Shown: positions 16,311-23,828, counted from the first letter of the stretch. The stretch: DNA of 30,234 nucleotides from Clostridiales bacterium UBA1248 (GCA_002308615.1 DBWC01000132.1:1-30234), one strand, 5' to 3'. Made by a program: numbers and translations. Notes: generated from the letters alone by a model not told the origin.

Positions 16311-16420
16311 GGGGTAAGGGGGTTTGGGGGTTGCGGAGCGAAGCGACGCGGAGGGGTGGGCCGGGGTTCCCCGAAAACGAGCTTGTCGAGTTTTTGGGGG
16401 TTCACGGGTGGGAAACCCCC
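16311..16420. repeat. G-rich intergenic repeat, copy 1
   Basis: This block shares a long similar segment with a block at 27061-27152. Both contain a GGGGTTTGGGG core. Both continue with CGGGGTTC, a CCRAAAAC...GTTTTTGG inverted repeat, then GGTTCACGGG and a C-run. In this copy the inverted repeat is CCGAAAAC / GTTTTTGG, and a second one, GGGGGTT / AACCCCC, follows. There is no convincing coding sequence inside. Similarity was judged by eye. Confidence 0.65.
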
Positions 16421-16472
16421 AACGAAATTTGCACGGCATATCGGCTCGCGCCGCCCTCTGATTTCTTAATTC

Positions 16473-16937
16473 TTAATCAAACTTATACCTTATCGCCTTC
16501 GGCACGTACTGGCTGCAGTCCACGCCGTAGCGGATCATCTCACGCACCATAGTGGACGAAACGAAAGACAGCTCGGGAGAGGCGGGCAGTATTATCGTCT
16601 GTATATCCGGGTCAAGCTCGCGGTTTATGAGCGCCTGCTCGTACTCGTCCTCAAAATTCATACCGCTGCGGCAACCCTTTACTATAACGCCGCAGCCGTT
16701 TTCTTTTGCGTACGCCGTGACGAGAGAATGCGAAAGATCCGCGGAAACGTTGTTGTACGATTCCGCGACGGACAGAAGAAAATCAAGTCTTTCCTCCTCC
16801 GAAAACATATAATGCTTTTCCGTATTGACGAACGCGCAGACTATGACCTCGTCAAAAAGCTCCGCGGCGCGCGTGATTATATCCTCGTGACCGACGGTAA
16901 CGGGATCAAAGCTGCCGGGTATAAGCGCTCTTATCAT
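16473..16937 (-). CDS. coaD: CoaD, phosphopantetheine adenylyltransferase
   Basis: Catalyses transfer of AMP from ATP to 4'-phosphopantetheine, giving dephospho-CoA, the penultimate step of CoA synthesis, in the cytoplasm. It has 154 residues, close to the family norm of about 160. The nucleotidyltransferase signature GSFDPVTVGHEDII (with the TxGH motif) lies at the N-terminus. KGCRSGMNFEDEYEQALINREL and VSSTMVREMI (the ISSTxVRE signature) are also present. The ATG at 16937 was chosen because it lies directly after the rsmD stop (TGATATG) and matches the usual CoaD N-terminus (MIRALIPGSFDP). A longer in-frame start would overlap rsmD by about 70 bases. The gene pair rsmD-coaD is conserved across Firmicutes. 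Confidence 0.97.
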   Translation of the reverse strand: MIRALIPGSFDPVTVGHEDIITRAAELFDEVIVCAFVNTEKHYMFSEEERLDFLLSVAESYNNVSADLSHSLVTAYAKENGCGVIVKGCRSGMNFEDEYEQALINRELDPDIQTIILPASPELSFVSSTMVREMIRYGVDCSQYVPKAIRYKFD

Positions 16938-16938
16938 A

Positions 16939-17511
16939 TCATACCTCTTTCTTTTTCGGCTGTAATTTATAAAAATATATTCTTCCGGATTTATAGAGTT
17001 TTGCAAGCCCGTACATATCGTTCAGCTGCGGATTTTCGTCTAAAAGCGAGTCCTTTTCCCACTCCGCGATAACGAGCGCGAAATCGGACAAAAGACCGTT
17101 TACGTAAAGGGATTTGAGCGCGGGGACGAGACAGCCGGAATCATACGGCGGATCGATAAAAACTATATCGAAAACCGCACCGGAGCGTTTTGCGGACAAA
17201 AGATATTCCGCGTAGTCCGAGTTTACTATGCGGCAGCTCTTATACAAATGCGTTTTCTGCGCGTTCGCTTTTATAACTTCAAACGCGTCGGGCGACTTGT
17301 CGACGAAAACGCATTTCTCCGCTCCGCGCGACAGCGCTTCAAGCCCCATCTGACCGCTTCCGGCGAACAGATCGAGCACGCGTCTGCCCTCTATATCAAA
17401 CTGGATCGCCGAGAAAATAACTTCCTTTGCGCGCTGCAGCGTCGGGCGCGTAGCCTCGCCGTCAAGCGTTTTTAAATTCGTACCTCTTGCCGTGCCTGTG
17501 ATTATATTCAT
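16939..17511 (-). CDS. rsmD: RsmD, 16S rRNA (guanine966-N2)-methyltransferase
   Basis: SAM-dependent enzyme that methylates G966 of 16S rRNA during 30S assembly. It has 190 residues. The N-terminus reads MNIITGTARGTNLKTL, followed by TRPTLQRAKEVIFSAI. The SAM-binding motif is VLDLFAGSGQMGLEALSRGA, and the catalytic DPPY motif appears as FIDPPYD. The start ATG overlaps the uvrC stop by 4 bases, and coaD starts 1 base after its stop, so uvrC-rsmD-coaD is a single translationally linked unit. Confidence 0.96.
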   Translation of the reverse strand: MNIITGTARGTNLKTLDGEATRPTLQRAKEVIFSAIQFDIEGRRVLDLFAGSGQMGLEALSRGAEKCVFVDKSPDAFEVIKANAQKTHLYKSCRIVNSDYAEYLLSAKRSGAVFDIVFIDPPYDSGCLVPALKSLYVNGLLSDFALVIAEWEKDSLLDENPQLNDMYGLAKLYKSGRIYFYKLQPKKKEV

Positions 17512-19337
17512 ATCTTTTCCTTACTGAAATGTTTTACTATATTTTCCGCGGTCTCCGCGTTTATTCCTTTGACGGCTGCAAGCTCCTCTGCGGTCGCGCT
17601 TTTAAGCGCCGAAAGCGTACCGAAATGCGATAAAAGCAGCTTTGCTTTCGCGGGGCCCACGCCTTTTATCTTTTCAAGCGACGAGGTTTTGAGCGTTTTT
17701 CGCTTCGCGCCGCTCATGCGGCTTATCGCAAAGCGGTGGACCTCCTCCTGCACTCTGTAAATGAACATATAAAGCGCTTTGTCGTGGGATATGTCAACGT
17801 CGTTTCCGTCGTCACACAAGGCTCTCGTCTTGTGGTAATCGTCTTTTACCATGCCGAAAACCGGGATATCAACTCCCTCTTCCTCAAGCACGGAACGCAC
17901 AACAGAAACGTGCGTTTTGCCGCCGTCAAGCAGGATGAGATCCGGTAAAACCGGAAAAGCCGTTGACTTTTTTACGGTCGTATTGCGTATTCTTCTGCGT
18001 ATCGCCTCGCGCATTGACGCGTAATCGTCCTCGTATTCCGTGTCCTTAATATTGAATACACGGTAATCGGCTTTTTTGAATTTCGTGCCTTCAAGCACTA
18101 TCATACCGGCGGTTATATTGTCGTTTCCGAAATTTGATATATCGTAAGATTCTATGCGGTCAGGCACGACCTCGAGCCCGAGCGTCTGTGCCAGATCGGC
18201 TAAAATGACCGTTTCTTTATCGGTCGTTTCCTTTATAAGCTTAGCGCGGTATTCGGCGTTTTCCTTTGCCATTCTGCAAAGCGCTCTGTTCTGTCCTCTC
18301 TGCGTGACGCGGACCTCGATCTTTCTGCCCTGCGTTTTCGTCAGGTGCGCCGAAAGCGTTTCGGCTTCGGACAAAGGCAGCTCGTCCGAGACGAGTATGA
18401 GCTTTGACGGTTCTCTCATCTCGTAAACCGACGCTATGAACGCGGAAAGCTCCTCCGCGCCTATATGACCGCCGACAAATTCGTGTACTTCCGTATCCGC
18501 TATCATACCCGCGCGGATGAAGAAGAACGAGATCACCGTCATATCGTCGTCGGAATATATACCTATCGCGTCCGTAAACGTTTCAGGAGACGATACGACC
18601 TTCTGTTTGCTGAACAGCGCGTCAAGCGCTTTTATCCTGTCGCGCAGATTTGCGGCAAGCTCAAAATTCATCTCCTCCGACACCTTTTCCATGCGCGCGG
18701 TGAGATTCGCTTTTTCGCCGCTTATATCGCCGTTCAAAATACTTTCGGCGCTTTTTACGAGCTCTCTGTACTGGTCCGCCGTTACCTTATCCGCGCAAGG
18801 CGCGCAGCAGCGGCCGATCTGATAGTAGATGCAAGGCCTTGTTTTGCCTATATCTTTAGGGAACGTCTTTTTGCACGTAGGCAAAGTCGCCGCCTGACTT
18901 ACGGAGCGTATGATATTGCGGCACGTGGCCGAATTCGTGTACGGGCCGAAATATAAGCCGCCGTCCGACACGCGCTTTCTCGTTGATATGAGCCGCGGAT
19001 ATTCCTCGTTGGTTATCTTTACGTACGGGTAGGTTTTGTCGTCTTTGAGTTTTATATTGTATTTAGGCGAATACTGCTTTATTTTGCTGTTTTCAAGCGC
19101 GAGCGCTTCCGTCTCCGTATCGCAGAGTATATAATCGAAATCATAGACGTTTGACACCATGCTCGCGGTCTTCGTATTTTTGGACGATTCCGAAAAATAC
19201 TGACTGACGCGGTTTTTAAGCGCCGCGGATTTGCCGACGTAAATAATATCGCCCCGGCTGTTTTTCATTATATAGACGCCCGGGCATAAAGGCAGCCGCA
19301 GCGCTTTTTTTCTTAAATAATCGCGTCTGTTTTCCAT
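17508..19337 (-). CDS. uvrC: UvrC, excinuclease ABC subunit C
   Basis: Nuclease subunit of the UvrABC nucleotide-excision repair complex; it cuts on both sides of the damaged base. It has 609 residues, the normal length. Domains in order are an N-terminal GIY-YIG nuclease (PGVYIMKNSRGDIIYVGKSA, about residues 19-38) and a cysteine-containing linker (CKKTFPKDIGKTRPCIYYQ then GRCCAPC). A UVR motif (KVSEEMNFELAANLRDRIKAL), the RNase H-like second nuclease (ESYDISNFG, LILLDGGKTHVSVV) and tandem helix-hairpin-helix motifs at the C-terminus (IKGVGPAKAKLLLSHFGTL) follow. The ATG at 19337 falls only a few bases after the U-tract of the HPr terminator, and no good ribosome-binding site is visible. Confidence 0.97.
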   Translation of the reverse strand: MENRRDYLRKKALRLPLCPGVYIMKNSRGDIIYVGKSAALKNRVSQYFSESSKNTKTASMVSNVYDFDYILCDTETEALALENSKIKQYSPKYNIKLKDDKTYPYVKITNEEYPRLISTRKRVSDGGLYFGPYTNSATCRNIIRSVSQAATLPTCKKTFPKDIGKTRPCIYYQIGRCCAPCADKVTADQYRELVKSAESILNGDISGEKANLTARMEKVSEEMNFELAANLRDRIKALDALFSKQKVVSSPETFTDAIGIYSDDDMTVISFFFIRAGMIADTEVHEFVGGHIGAEELSAFIASVYEMREPSKLILVSDELPLSEAETLSAHLTKTQGRKIEVRVTQRGQNRALCRMAKENAEYRAKLIKETTDKETVILADLAQTLGLEVVPDRIESYDISNFGNDNITAGMIVLEGTKFKKADYRVFNIKDTEYEDDYASMREAIRRRIRNTTVKKSTAFPVLPDLILLDGGKTHVSVVRSVLEEEGVDIPVFGMVKDDYHKTRALCDDGNDVDISHDKALYMFIYRVQEEVHRFAISRMSGAKRKTLKTSSLEKIKGVGPAKAKLLLSHFGTLSALKSATAEELAAVKGINAETAENIVKHFSKEKI

Positions 19338-19343
19338 ACTAAC

Positions 19344-19393
19344 AAAAAGGCGGATAAAATACCCCGTCCGAAAGGGCAGGTATCATATCCGCC
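19344..19393 (-). terminator. Intrinsic terminator between HPr and uvrC
   Basis: On the minus strand GGCGGATA (19386-19393) and TATCCGCC (19349-19356) form a perfect outer stem. The interior GATACC / GGTATT extends it. Five T (19344-19348) follow directly. It ends the HPr transcript; any transcription of uvrC from the HPr promoter would need readthrough. Confidence 0.85.
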
Positions 19394-19415
19394 GCGCTTT
19401 TAATCTCGCGTCCGA

Positions 19416-19679
19416 TCAGTCTGAAAGACCGGTCTCTATAAGCTCTTCAAGTCCGTTCAGGGCGTCTATTTCATCTGCGCCGTCGGCTATGAGCGTTATC
19501 TCCGTATCCTTTGTTATGCCGAGGGAAAGTACGCCCAAAAGGCTCTTGGCATTTACGCGTCTGTCACCCTTTTCGACCCAAATCGAGCTTTTAAATGAAT
19601 TAGCCTTCTGGATAAAGAACGTTGCGGGACGAGCATGAAGTCCTACCGGTATTCTTACGGTTACATTGCGTGAAATCAT
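19416..19679 (-). CDS. HPr family phosphocarrier protein
   Basis: Small phosphocarrier of the PEP-dependent phosphotransferase system. In Firmicutes it also acts in carbon catabolite control when phosphorylated on Ser46 by HPr kinase. It has 87 residues, the standard size. His15 lies in PVGLHARPA and is the site phosphorylated by Enzyme I. Ser46 lies in NAKSLLGVLSLG, the regulatory site. Presence of His15 argues against the catalytically blind paralogue Crh. An AAGGAG site precedes the ATG, a sigma-A-type promoter lies at 19722-19750, and a terminator follows, so the gene is monocistronic. It may be ptsH or one of the additional HPr-like genes Clostridia carry, so no symbol is assigned. Confidence 0.94.
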   Translation of the reverse strand: MISRNVTVRIPVGLHARPATFFIQKANSFKSSIWVEKGDRRVNAKSLLGVLSLGITKDTEITLIADGADEIDALNGLEELIETGLSD

Positions 19680-19721
19680 ATTTAACTCCTTAAATCGGGA
19701 AACACCTTTGATATTATATGA

Positions 19722-19750
19722 ATTATAACAAACAATTTCGATAAAATCAA
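19722..19750 (-). promoter_or_regulatory. Sigma-A-type promoter of the HPr gene
   Basis: On the minus strand TTGATT (19745-19750) and a perfect TATAAT (19722-19727) are 17 bases apart. The predicted start is about 40 bases upstream of the HPr ATG. It is the only good promoter in the 141-base gap between the DUF4330-like gene and HPr. Confidence 0.75.
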
Positions 19751-19820
19751 TGGTAATAATGCATAATTTTTTTTGCCGTCAGAGTTTTTTTTATATTATT
19801 TTGACATAGTACGCTGTTTT

Positions 19821-20234
19821 TTACTGTTTTGCAAAGCCTGTGACGGTCGCGTCAAAGGTCAGCTCCGCTCCGGTAAGCGTTATTACGTCTTTTTTGTAAT
19901 AGAACCCGCCGGACGACTCAAAGCCTTTTTCCGTAAATCTGCCGGGCGTCAGAAGCTCGCCGCTTAACTGAAAAGTCTTGTCCTCTTCTTCTTTGATCCA
20001 GTAGCCTTCAAGCAGTTTATATCCGGCGCCGTTTTTGTCTTTAAACGATATACCGGCGTTTATCGCCTCGATCTGCTTCTGGTCGAGAGTACAGGTAAAG
20101 GAAACGCGGCAGTCCTGATAATTATCCCTGTCCGTATCCGCCAGCTTGAAAGCCCTTACGGCTATCCCGGCGACGCAGGCGACGAGTATAACGACCGCGA
20201 AAACGTCTATTACGTTAAATCCTCTTTTTTTCAT
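19821..20234 (-). CDS. DUF4330-like membrane-anchored protein B
   Basis: Protein of unknown function, 137 residues. A short basic N-terminus (MKKRGF) leads into one transmembrane helix with the sequence NVIDVFAVVILVACVAGIAV (about residues 7-26), followed by a roughly 105-residue, probably beta-rich extracytoplasmic domain. The N-terminal pattern (basic, FNxIDV, hydrophobic helix) and size resemble DUF4330 proteins of Firmicutes. The same pattern appears in its upstream neighbour, which suggests duplication. It starts 4 bases after that gene, and the two follow a polymer ligase in one operon. A role in handling or exporting a cell-surface polymer is a guess from context only. Confidence 0.6.
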   Translation of the reverse strand: MKKRGFNVIDVFAVVILVACVAGIAVRAFKLADTDRDNYQDCRVSFTCTLDQKQIEAINAGISFKDKNGAGYKLLEGYWIKEEEDKTFQLSGELLTPGRFTEKGFESSGGFYYKKDVITLTGAELTFDATVTGFAKQ

Positions 20235-20238
20235 ATCC

Positions 20239-20613
20239 TTACCTTTCAGTTATCCCGTGAAGGGTGCAGACGTATTTGTTCACGCCGACGCAAATCACAT
20301 ACTGCGCGCCGTCTTTTAACGCGACGGAACCGGAATAATACTGTCCTCCGTGATACTCCGCCTCCGCGGACGCCGTAACGGAGCCGTCTGCGATACTGTC
20401 AACGCTGCCGAGACAGCCTCCGGATATGACGGTCAAAACGTCGCCCTCCGACAATCCGGATACGTCGCCCTCGTTCACGGTCAGCGTGTAAGAGACAGCC
20501 GCGGTCTTCCCGTTCGGCGACGCGAAAACGACCGTAAGCACGACGCAGGCCGCGATAAACAGTACGAGCAGTACGTCGAATATATTTATGAAAGCATATT
20601 TTTTACGCGCCAT
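20239..20613 (-). CDS. DUF4330-like membrane-anchored protein A
   Basis: Protein of unknown function, 124 residues. The N-terminus MARKKYAFINIFDV leads into one transmembrane helix (LLVLFIAACVVLTVVF, about 15-30). The remaining roughly 90 residues are outside the membrane, with alternating small and hydrophobic residues suggestive of beta strands and a GDV(L)TVISGG-type turn. The FxNIFDV-plus-helix start matches the neighbouring gene at 19821 and the general DUF4330 layout. It begins 1 base after the ligase stop (TGATATG), with GGAGGTG inside the ligase gene as its ribosome-binding site, so the two are translationally coupled. The functional link to the ligase is inferred from this arrangement. 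Confidence 0.6.
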   Translation of the reverse strand: MARKKYAFINIFDVLLVLFIAACVVLTVVFASPNGKTAAVSYTLTVNEGDVSGLSEGDVLTVISGGCLGSVDSIADGSVTASAEAEYHGGQYYSGSVALKDGAQYVICVGVNKYVCTLHGITER

Positions 20614-20614
20614 A

Positions 20615-22489
20615 TCACACCTCCTGCCAGCTTTGAACGGAAAGCTCGTATTCGCTTTCCCTGTGGCTTATCTCAGCCGCGGCGGCTCCGCATCCCATAA
20701 CGGAAAACATCAGCAGACATACAAGCTCGGAGGCAAACAGATTTTCCGTAAGCCCGAACGCAGCGGCGGCGAGCACCGCCGTCAAAGGCGCGTATATACT
20801 GCGCTTTGCGGATTTTTTATCGTTTTGAACGGCGGCTGAGAAGCAAAACGCGAAGAACAGGAGCAGGCACATCAAAAACACCAACAACAGCATAACTCCG
20901 CCCTCGGCTGTAAGCTGCAGATAAACGCTTTTCGCACCGGTCTGCACGGCGTATCCCTGAACGGCGTACCGCGGATATACCGAGTCGAACGATCCGATGC
21001 CGAAGCCGCCGAAGGGCGACGCTGCGATCATCTTCATAACGCCGCTCCATACGTTTGATATAAGCGCGTTTTCGGTGTAAAGCTTTTCAAAAAGCAGAGC
21101 CAGCCACGATCTCGGCAAAAATACCGCGGCAAGCGCGATAAGAGGCAAAGACAGGGCGGCGAATATAAAAGTCTTTCTGCTGTAGACCGCGAGTATAAAG
21201 ACTGTCACTATTATAAAAGTGACTGCCGCGTATATCCTCTGCGTCAGTATCAGCACGGCAAACGACGCGGCAAAGCTGAGCAGATACAAAAATCTTCCGC
21301 GTTTTTTCTCGAGAGCAAAATACAGCAAAAGCGGCGCCGTAAGCACGGTGTACCCGGCAAGTGTGACGGAGCTGCCGAAGAAAACCGCCATCTCGCCGCC
21401 GACCCCCGCGAAAAGCGAGCGCGCGGCGATCATCTGCGACGGAGTGCCGCAGAAATAGAACAAAAGCCCGAACCAGCATACGACGGCGGCCGAAAGCGCG
21501 GCGGCGTGCAGAGCTCTGTCAAGCCACTCGCGTTTGCAGAGCAGGTTTCTGCATATGAAATATCCGGCTATGCCGAGCAGATAAAGCGAATCCGTACCCG
21601 ATTCACCTTTTACCGAAATAATTTTTCCGAAGAGCGTCAGAGCGGCAAGCAGCATAACTGACAGGTCCGTTAAGCCGAAGCGCAGCTCTCTCTTTTTTCT
21701 TATGACCTTTAATAAATACGATACGGTCGTCACGCCGCAGAGCAGCAAAAGCGCTTCAAGCGGCAAAAACGGCAAAAGTGTGAGCATGAGCACAGCGCCG
21801 GATTCCGGCGTAAAGAACACGGCGCATACGACGGCTGCGCACAGCGCGTATATGACTATAAGGTAAGGCGGTACCAAAAACGCAAGAGCGCCCGTTATCA
21901 TACCGAGTAAAAGAGCTATGCTCGTGTTTTTTATCCTCACGCCGCCGGATACGAGCCGGCTTCTGTCCGCTCCCATAAGATCGTATACCGCAAACGACAG
22001 GACCTTATTTTTTATAAAGGTATCGACGAGCGATCTGCCGGAGAAGAAGAATAAGGATACTACCATGACGGCCGCGCCGCCGTACAGTACGGAAGCGTCA
22101 AGCTCAAAGTCGTATACCGCGAATTTTATTATAAGATATTCTATTATTGCGTAAAAGCCGGACGCGAACAAATAAATGCCCACGTCGCGCGTTCTTATAT
22201 AGAGAAGATCTTTAAGAACAGAGGTGAATTTATTTTTCAGCGCGCTTTTTGAAAATACGCGGCATATCCCGTCACGCATGGAGGAAAGCGCTGCCGCGAC
22301 CGGTCCGCGATCAGCCGCCATGCGCGCCGCGGCGGACGACGTAAGCTTTGCCTGAGCGGAAAAATATCCGCAGAGGATCCTGGCGATAAGGCTGTTTTTC
22401 ACACGTTTTGCCATTCTGTCGGACAAACGGGACAAGGCGCGTATGAACGCGCTGCGCTTTGTTCCGTTTTTCTTTCCTTTTTCCGCCAT
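20615..22489 (-). CDS. O-antigen ligase / Wzy-like polytopic membrane protein
   Basis: Predicted polysaccharide polymerase or ligase of the Wzy_C/WaaL superfamily, which joins undecaprenyl-linked glycans or attaches them to a carrier outside the membrane. It has 624 residues. About 105 hydrophilic residues (basic, Ala/Ser/Arg-rich) precede ten or more transmembrane helices. The large periplasmic-type loop near residue 500 reads SPFGGFGIGSFDSVYPRYAV and continues to SVYLQLTAEGG, the typical Wzy_C signature. The histidine normally seen just before the YLQ element is replaced here (GAKSVYLQ). An AGAGG site precedes the ATG. It lies 122 bases after trmD, across two palindromic repeats, and is followed by two DUF4330-like genes. 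The polymer it acts on is unknown. Confidence 0.78.
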   Translation of the reverse strand: MAEKGKKNGTKRSAFIRALSRLSDRMAKRVKNSLIARILCGYFSAQAKLTSSAAARMAADRGPVAAALSSMRDGICRVFSKSALKNKFTSVLKDLLYIRTRDVGIYLFASGFYAIIEYLIIKFAVYDFELDASVLYGGAAVMVVSLFFFSGRSLVDTFIKNKVLSFAVYDLMGADRSRLVSGGVRIKNTSIALLLGMITGALAFLVPPYLIVIYALCAAVVCAVFFTPESGAVLMLTLLPFLPLEALLLLCGVTTVSYLLKVIRKKRELRFGLTDLSVMLLAALTLFGKIISVKGESGTDSLYLLGIAGYFICRNLLCKREWLDRALHAAALSAAVVCWFGLLFYFCGTPSQMIAARSLFAGVGGEMAVFFGSSVTLAGYTVLTAPLLLYFALEKKRGRFLYLLSFAASFAVLILTQRIYAAVTFIIVTVFILAVYSRKTFIFAALSLPLIALAAVFLPRSWLALLFEKLYTENALISNVWSGVMKMIAASPFGGFGIGSFDSVYPRYAVQGYAVQTGAKSVYLQLTAEGGVMLLLVFLMCLLLFFAFCFSAAVQNDKKSAKRSIYAPLTAVLAAAAFGLTENLFASELVCLLMFSVMGCGAAAAEISHRESEYELSVQSWQEV

Positions 22490-22528
22490 TGTAAGCCTCT
22501 GATATTTGTTTTATCCCGTGCGTGGTAT

Positions 22529-22561
22529 GCGGGAGGGGAGACCCCTCCCCTACGTCAGATC
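22529..22561. repeat. 33-base palindromic direct repeat, copy 1
   Basis: Copy 1 of an exact 33-base direct repeat (second copy 57 bases downstream at 22586). Its core is a perfect palindrome, GGGAGGGG / CCCCTCCC with loop AGA, followed by TACGTCAGATC. It lies between the ligase and trmD genes. Confidence 0.9.
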
Positions 22562-22585
22562 ATCGCATTTATTTATATGTCACCG

Positions 22586-22618
22586 GCGGGAGGGGAGACC
22601 CCTCCCCTACGTCAGATC
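22586..22618. repeat. 33-base palindromic direct repeat, copy 2 (overlaps trmD stop)
   Basis: Copy 2 is identical over 33 bases to 22529-22561. Its TACGTCAGATC end contains the trmD stop codon (TGA, 22612-22614 on the minus strand) and the preceding ATC codon, so the repeat extends into the coding region. Confidence 0.9.
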
Positions 22619-23307
22619 GTATGGTTTTTCAACAGATCGGGTCTGTTCTCTTCCGTCACTTTAAGCGCCTGCTCGCGTCTCCATTTCGCTATGTTTTCGT
22701 GGTGACCCGACAACAGGATATCCGGCACTTTTCTGCCCCTGTATTCATACGGGCGCGTATACTGCGGGTATTCAAGCAGTCCGGACGCGATGCTCTCGTC
22801 CTCGTAGCACGCGCTGTCCGCCAAAACGCCGGGAATAAGACGCGCCACGCAGTCAACGAGTATGCACGCGGGAAGCTCGCCGCCGGTCAGAACGTAGTCT
22901 CCGATCGAGATCTGCTCGTCCACGACCTCTTCTATCGCGCGCTCGTCTATTCCCTCGTAATGACCGCAAAGGATTATCAGATCGTCGTATTCAGACAGTC
23001 TTACCGCCGTTTTGTGATCGAGTATTTTCCCCTTGGGGCTCATATAAACGGTATATTTCTTTGAATCAGACGGGATGCCGGAGCAGACCGCGTCGTGACA
23101 GTCGCAGACAGGCGGAGCCGCCATGAGCATGCCCATGCCGCCGCCGTAAGGCGTGTCGTCAACTTTGTTGTGCTTGTTGTTCGCGTAGTCGCGGATGTTA
23201 TACAGCTTTACGCTTATCACGCCCGCTTCTCTGCCGCGGCCGATTATGCTCTCGGACAGTACCGTGTCTACAAGATCGGGAAAAAGCGTCATTATATGAA
23301 AATTCAT
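22612..23307 (-). CDS. trmD: TrmD, tRNA (guanine37-N1)-methyltransferase
   Basis: SPOUT-family enzyme that makes m1G37 in tRNAs reading codons that start with C or G, preventing frameshifts. It has 231 residues, normal length. The N-terminus is MNFHIMTLFPDLV. The substrate loop has DDTPYGGGMGMLM, and the trefoil-knot SAM site reads ILCGHYEGIDER with ISIGDYVLTGGELPA. The C-terminus contains YTRPYEYRGRKVPDILLSGHH. The ATG overlaps the rimM stop by 4 bases. The stop codon lies within a palindromic repeat. rpsP and rplS, the usual partners of rimM-trmD, are not in the neighbourhood. Confidence 0.98.
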   Translation of the reverse strand: MNFHIMTLFPDLVDTVLSESIIGRGREAGVISVKLYNIRDYANNKHNKVDDTPYGGGMGMLMAAPPVCDCHDAVCSGIPSDSKKYTVYMSPKGKILDHKTAVRLSEYDDLIILCGHYEGIDERAIEEVVDEQISIGDYVLTGGELPACILVDCVARLIPGVLADSACYEDESIASGLLEYPQYTRPYEYRGRKVPDILLSGHHENIAKWRREQALKVTEENRPDLLKNHTI

Positions 23308-23804
23308 TCAAACATCCCCTTGATAGGCGTAATATATATCGCTTCATCCGTCAGTTTTTTTATAAACTGCGGTACGTCAGGCACCTGTACGACGCCGTTT
23401 TCGGTATTCACCATATATATATCGGACGCGGGATATTCTTCGACCGAGCCGAGCGTTCCGTAGACGGTGCCGTTGTCCGCGTCTATCACCGGAAGGCCTA
23501 TAAGATCGCATATAAGGATGCGGTCTTCGGGTATGCGAAGATCCGCTCTGTCAACGTAGACCGTGCTGCCTTTGAGACGCGCCGCGTCCTCGACCGAGTC
23601 GATTCCGGCGAATTTCACGACGGCTCCGTTTTTGTTTCCGTGAGAGGACAGGATATCAAATTTCTTTTTACCCTCGCCGTCAAGATACAAGCTCTTCAGC
23701 TTGAAAAAACCGTTCATATCGTCACACCACACGACGAGCTTTACCTCGCCGCGTACGCCGTGCGTCGCGCTTATATATCCCTGTTCAATAAATCTCTTCT
23801 TCAA
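23304..23804 (-). CDS. rimM: RimM, 16S rRNA processing / 30S maturation factor
   Basis: Assembly factor that binds ribosomal protein S19 and helps mature the 30S head domain. It has 166 residues from the chosen start. The N-terminal RimM barrel shows FIEQGYISATHGVRGEVKLVV, and the C-terminal PRC-barrel shows DLIGLPVIDADNGTVYGTLGSV and IPFI-like KGMFE at the end. The start is taken as TTG at 23802-23804 because AAAGGTGAT lies just upstream and the family typically begins 2-5 residues before the GxIxxTHGxxGE motif. An in-frame ATG at 23841-23843 would fall on the promoter's -10 region. It forms a two-gene unit with trmD. Confidence 0.95.
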   Translation of the reverse strand: MKKRFIEQGYISATHGVRGEVKLVVWCDDMNGFFKLKSLYLDGEGKKKFDILSSHGNKNGAVVKFAGIDSVEDAARLKGSTVYVDRADLRIPEDRILICDLIGLPVIDADNGTVYGTLGSVEEYPASDIYMVNTENGVVQVPDVPQFIKKLTDEAIYITPIKGMFE

Positions 23805-23807
23805 ATT

Positions 23808-23816
23808 ATCACCTTT
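23808..23816 (-). promoter_or_regulatory. Ribosome-binding site that fixes the rimM TTG start
   Basis: AAAGGTGAT on the minus strand lies directly upstream of the TTG at 23804 (7 bases from AAAGG). There is no comparable site before the ATG at 23843. Confidence 0.65.
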
Positions 23817-23828
23817 AAACAATTTTTC

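Noticed and set aside
16113..16552. Open frames on the plus strand across the coaD-sigma gap.
   Set aside because: They run through GC-rich repeats and antisense to real genes, with no ribosome-binding site and no recognisable protein.
22529..22618. Two evenly spaced repeats as a possible CRISPR.
   Set aside because: There are only two copies with a 24-base gap, the repeat is a near-complete palindrome, one copy overlaps a gene, and no cas genes are present.
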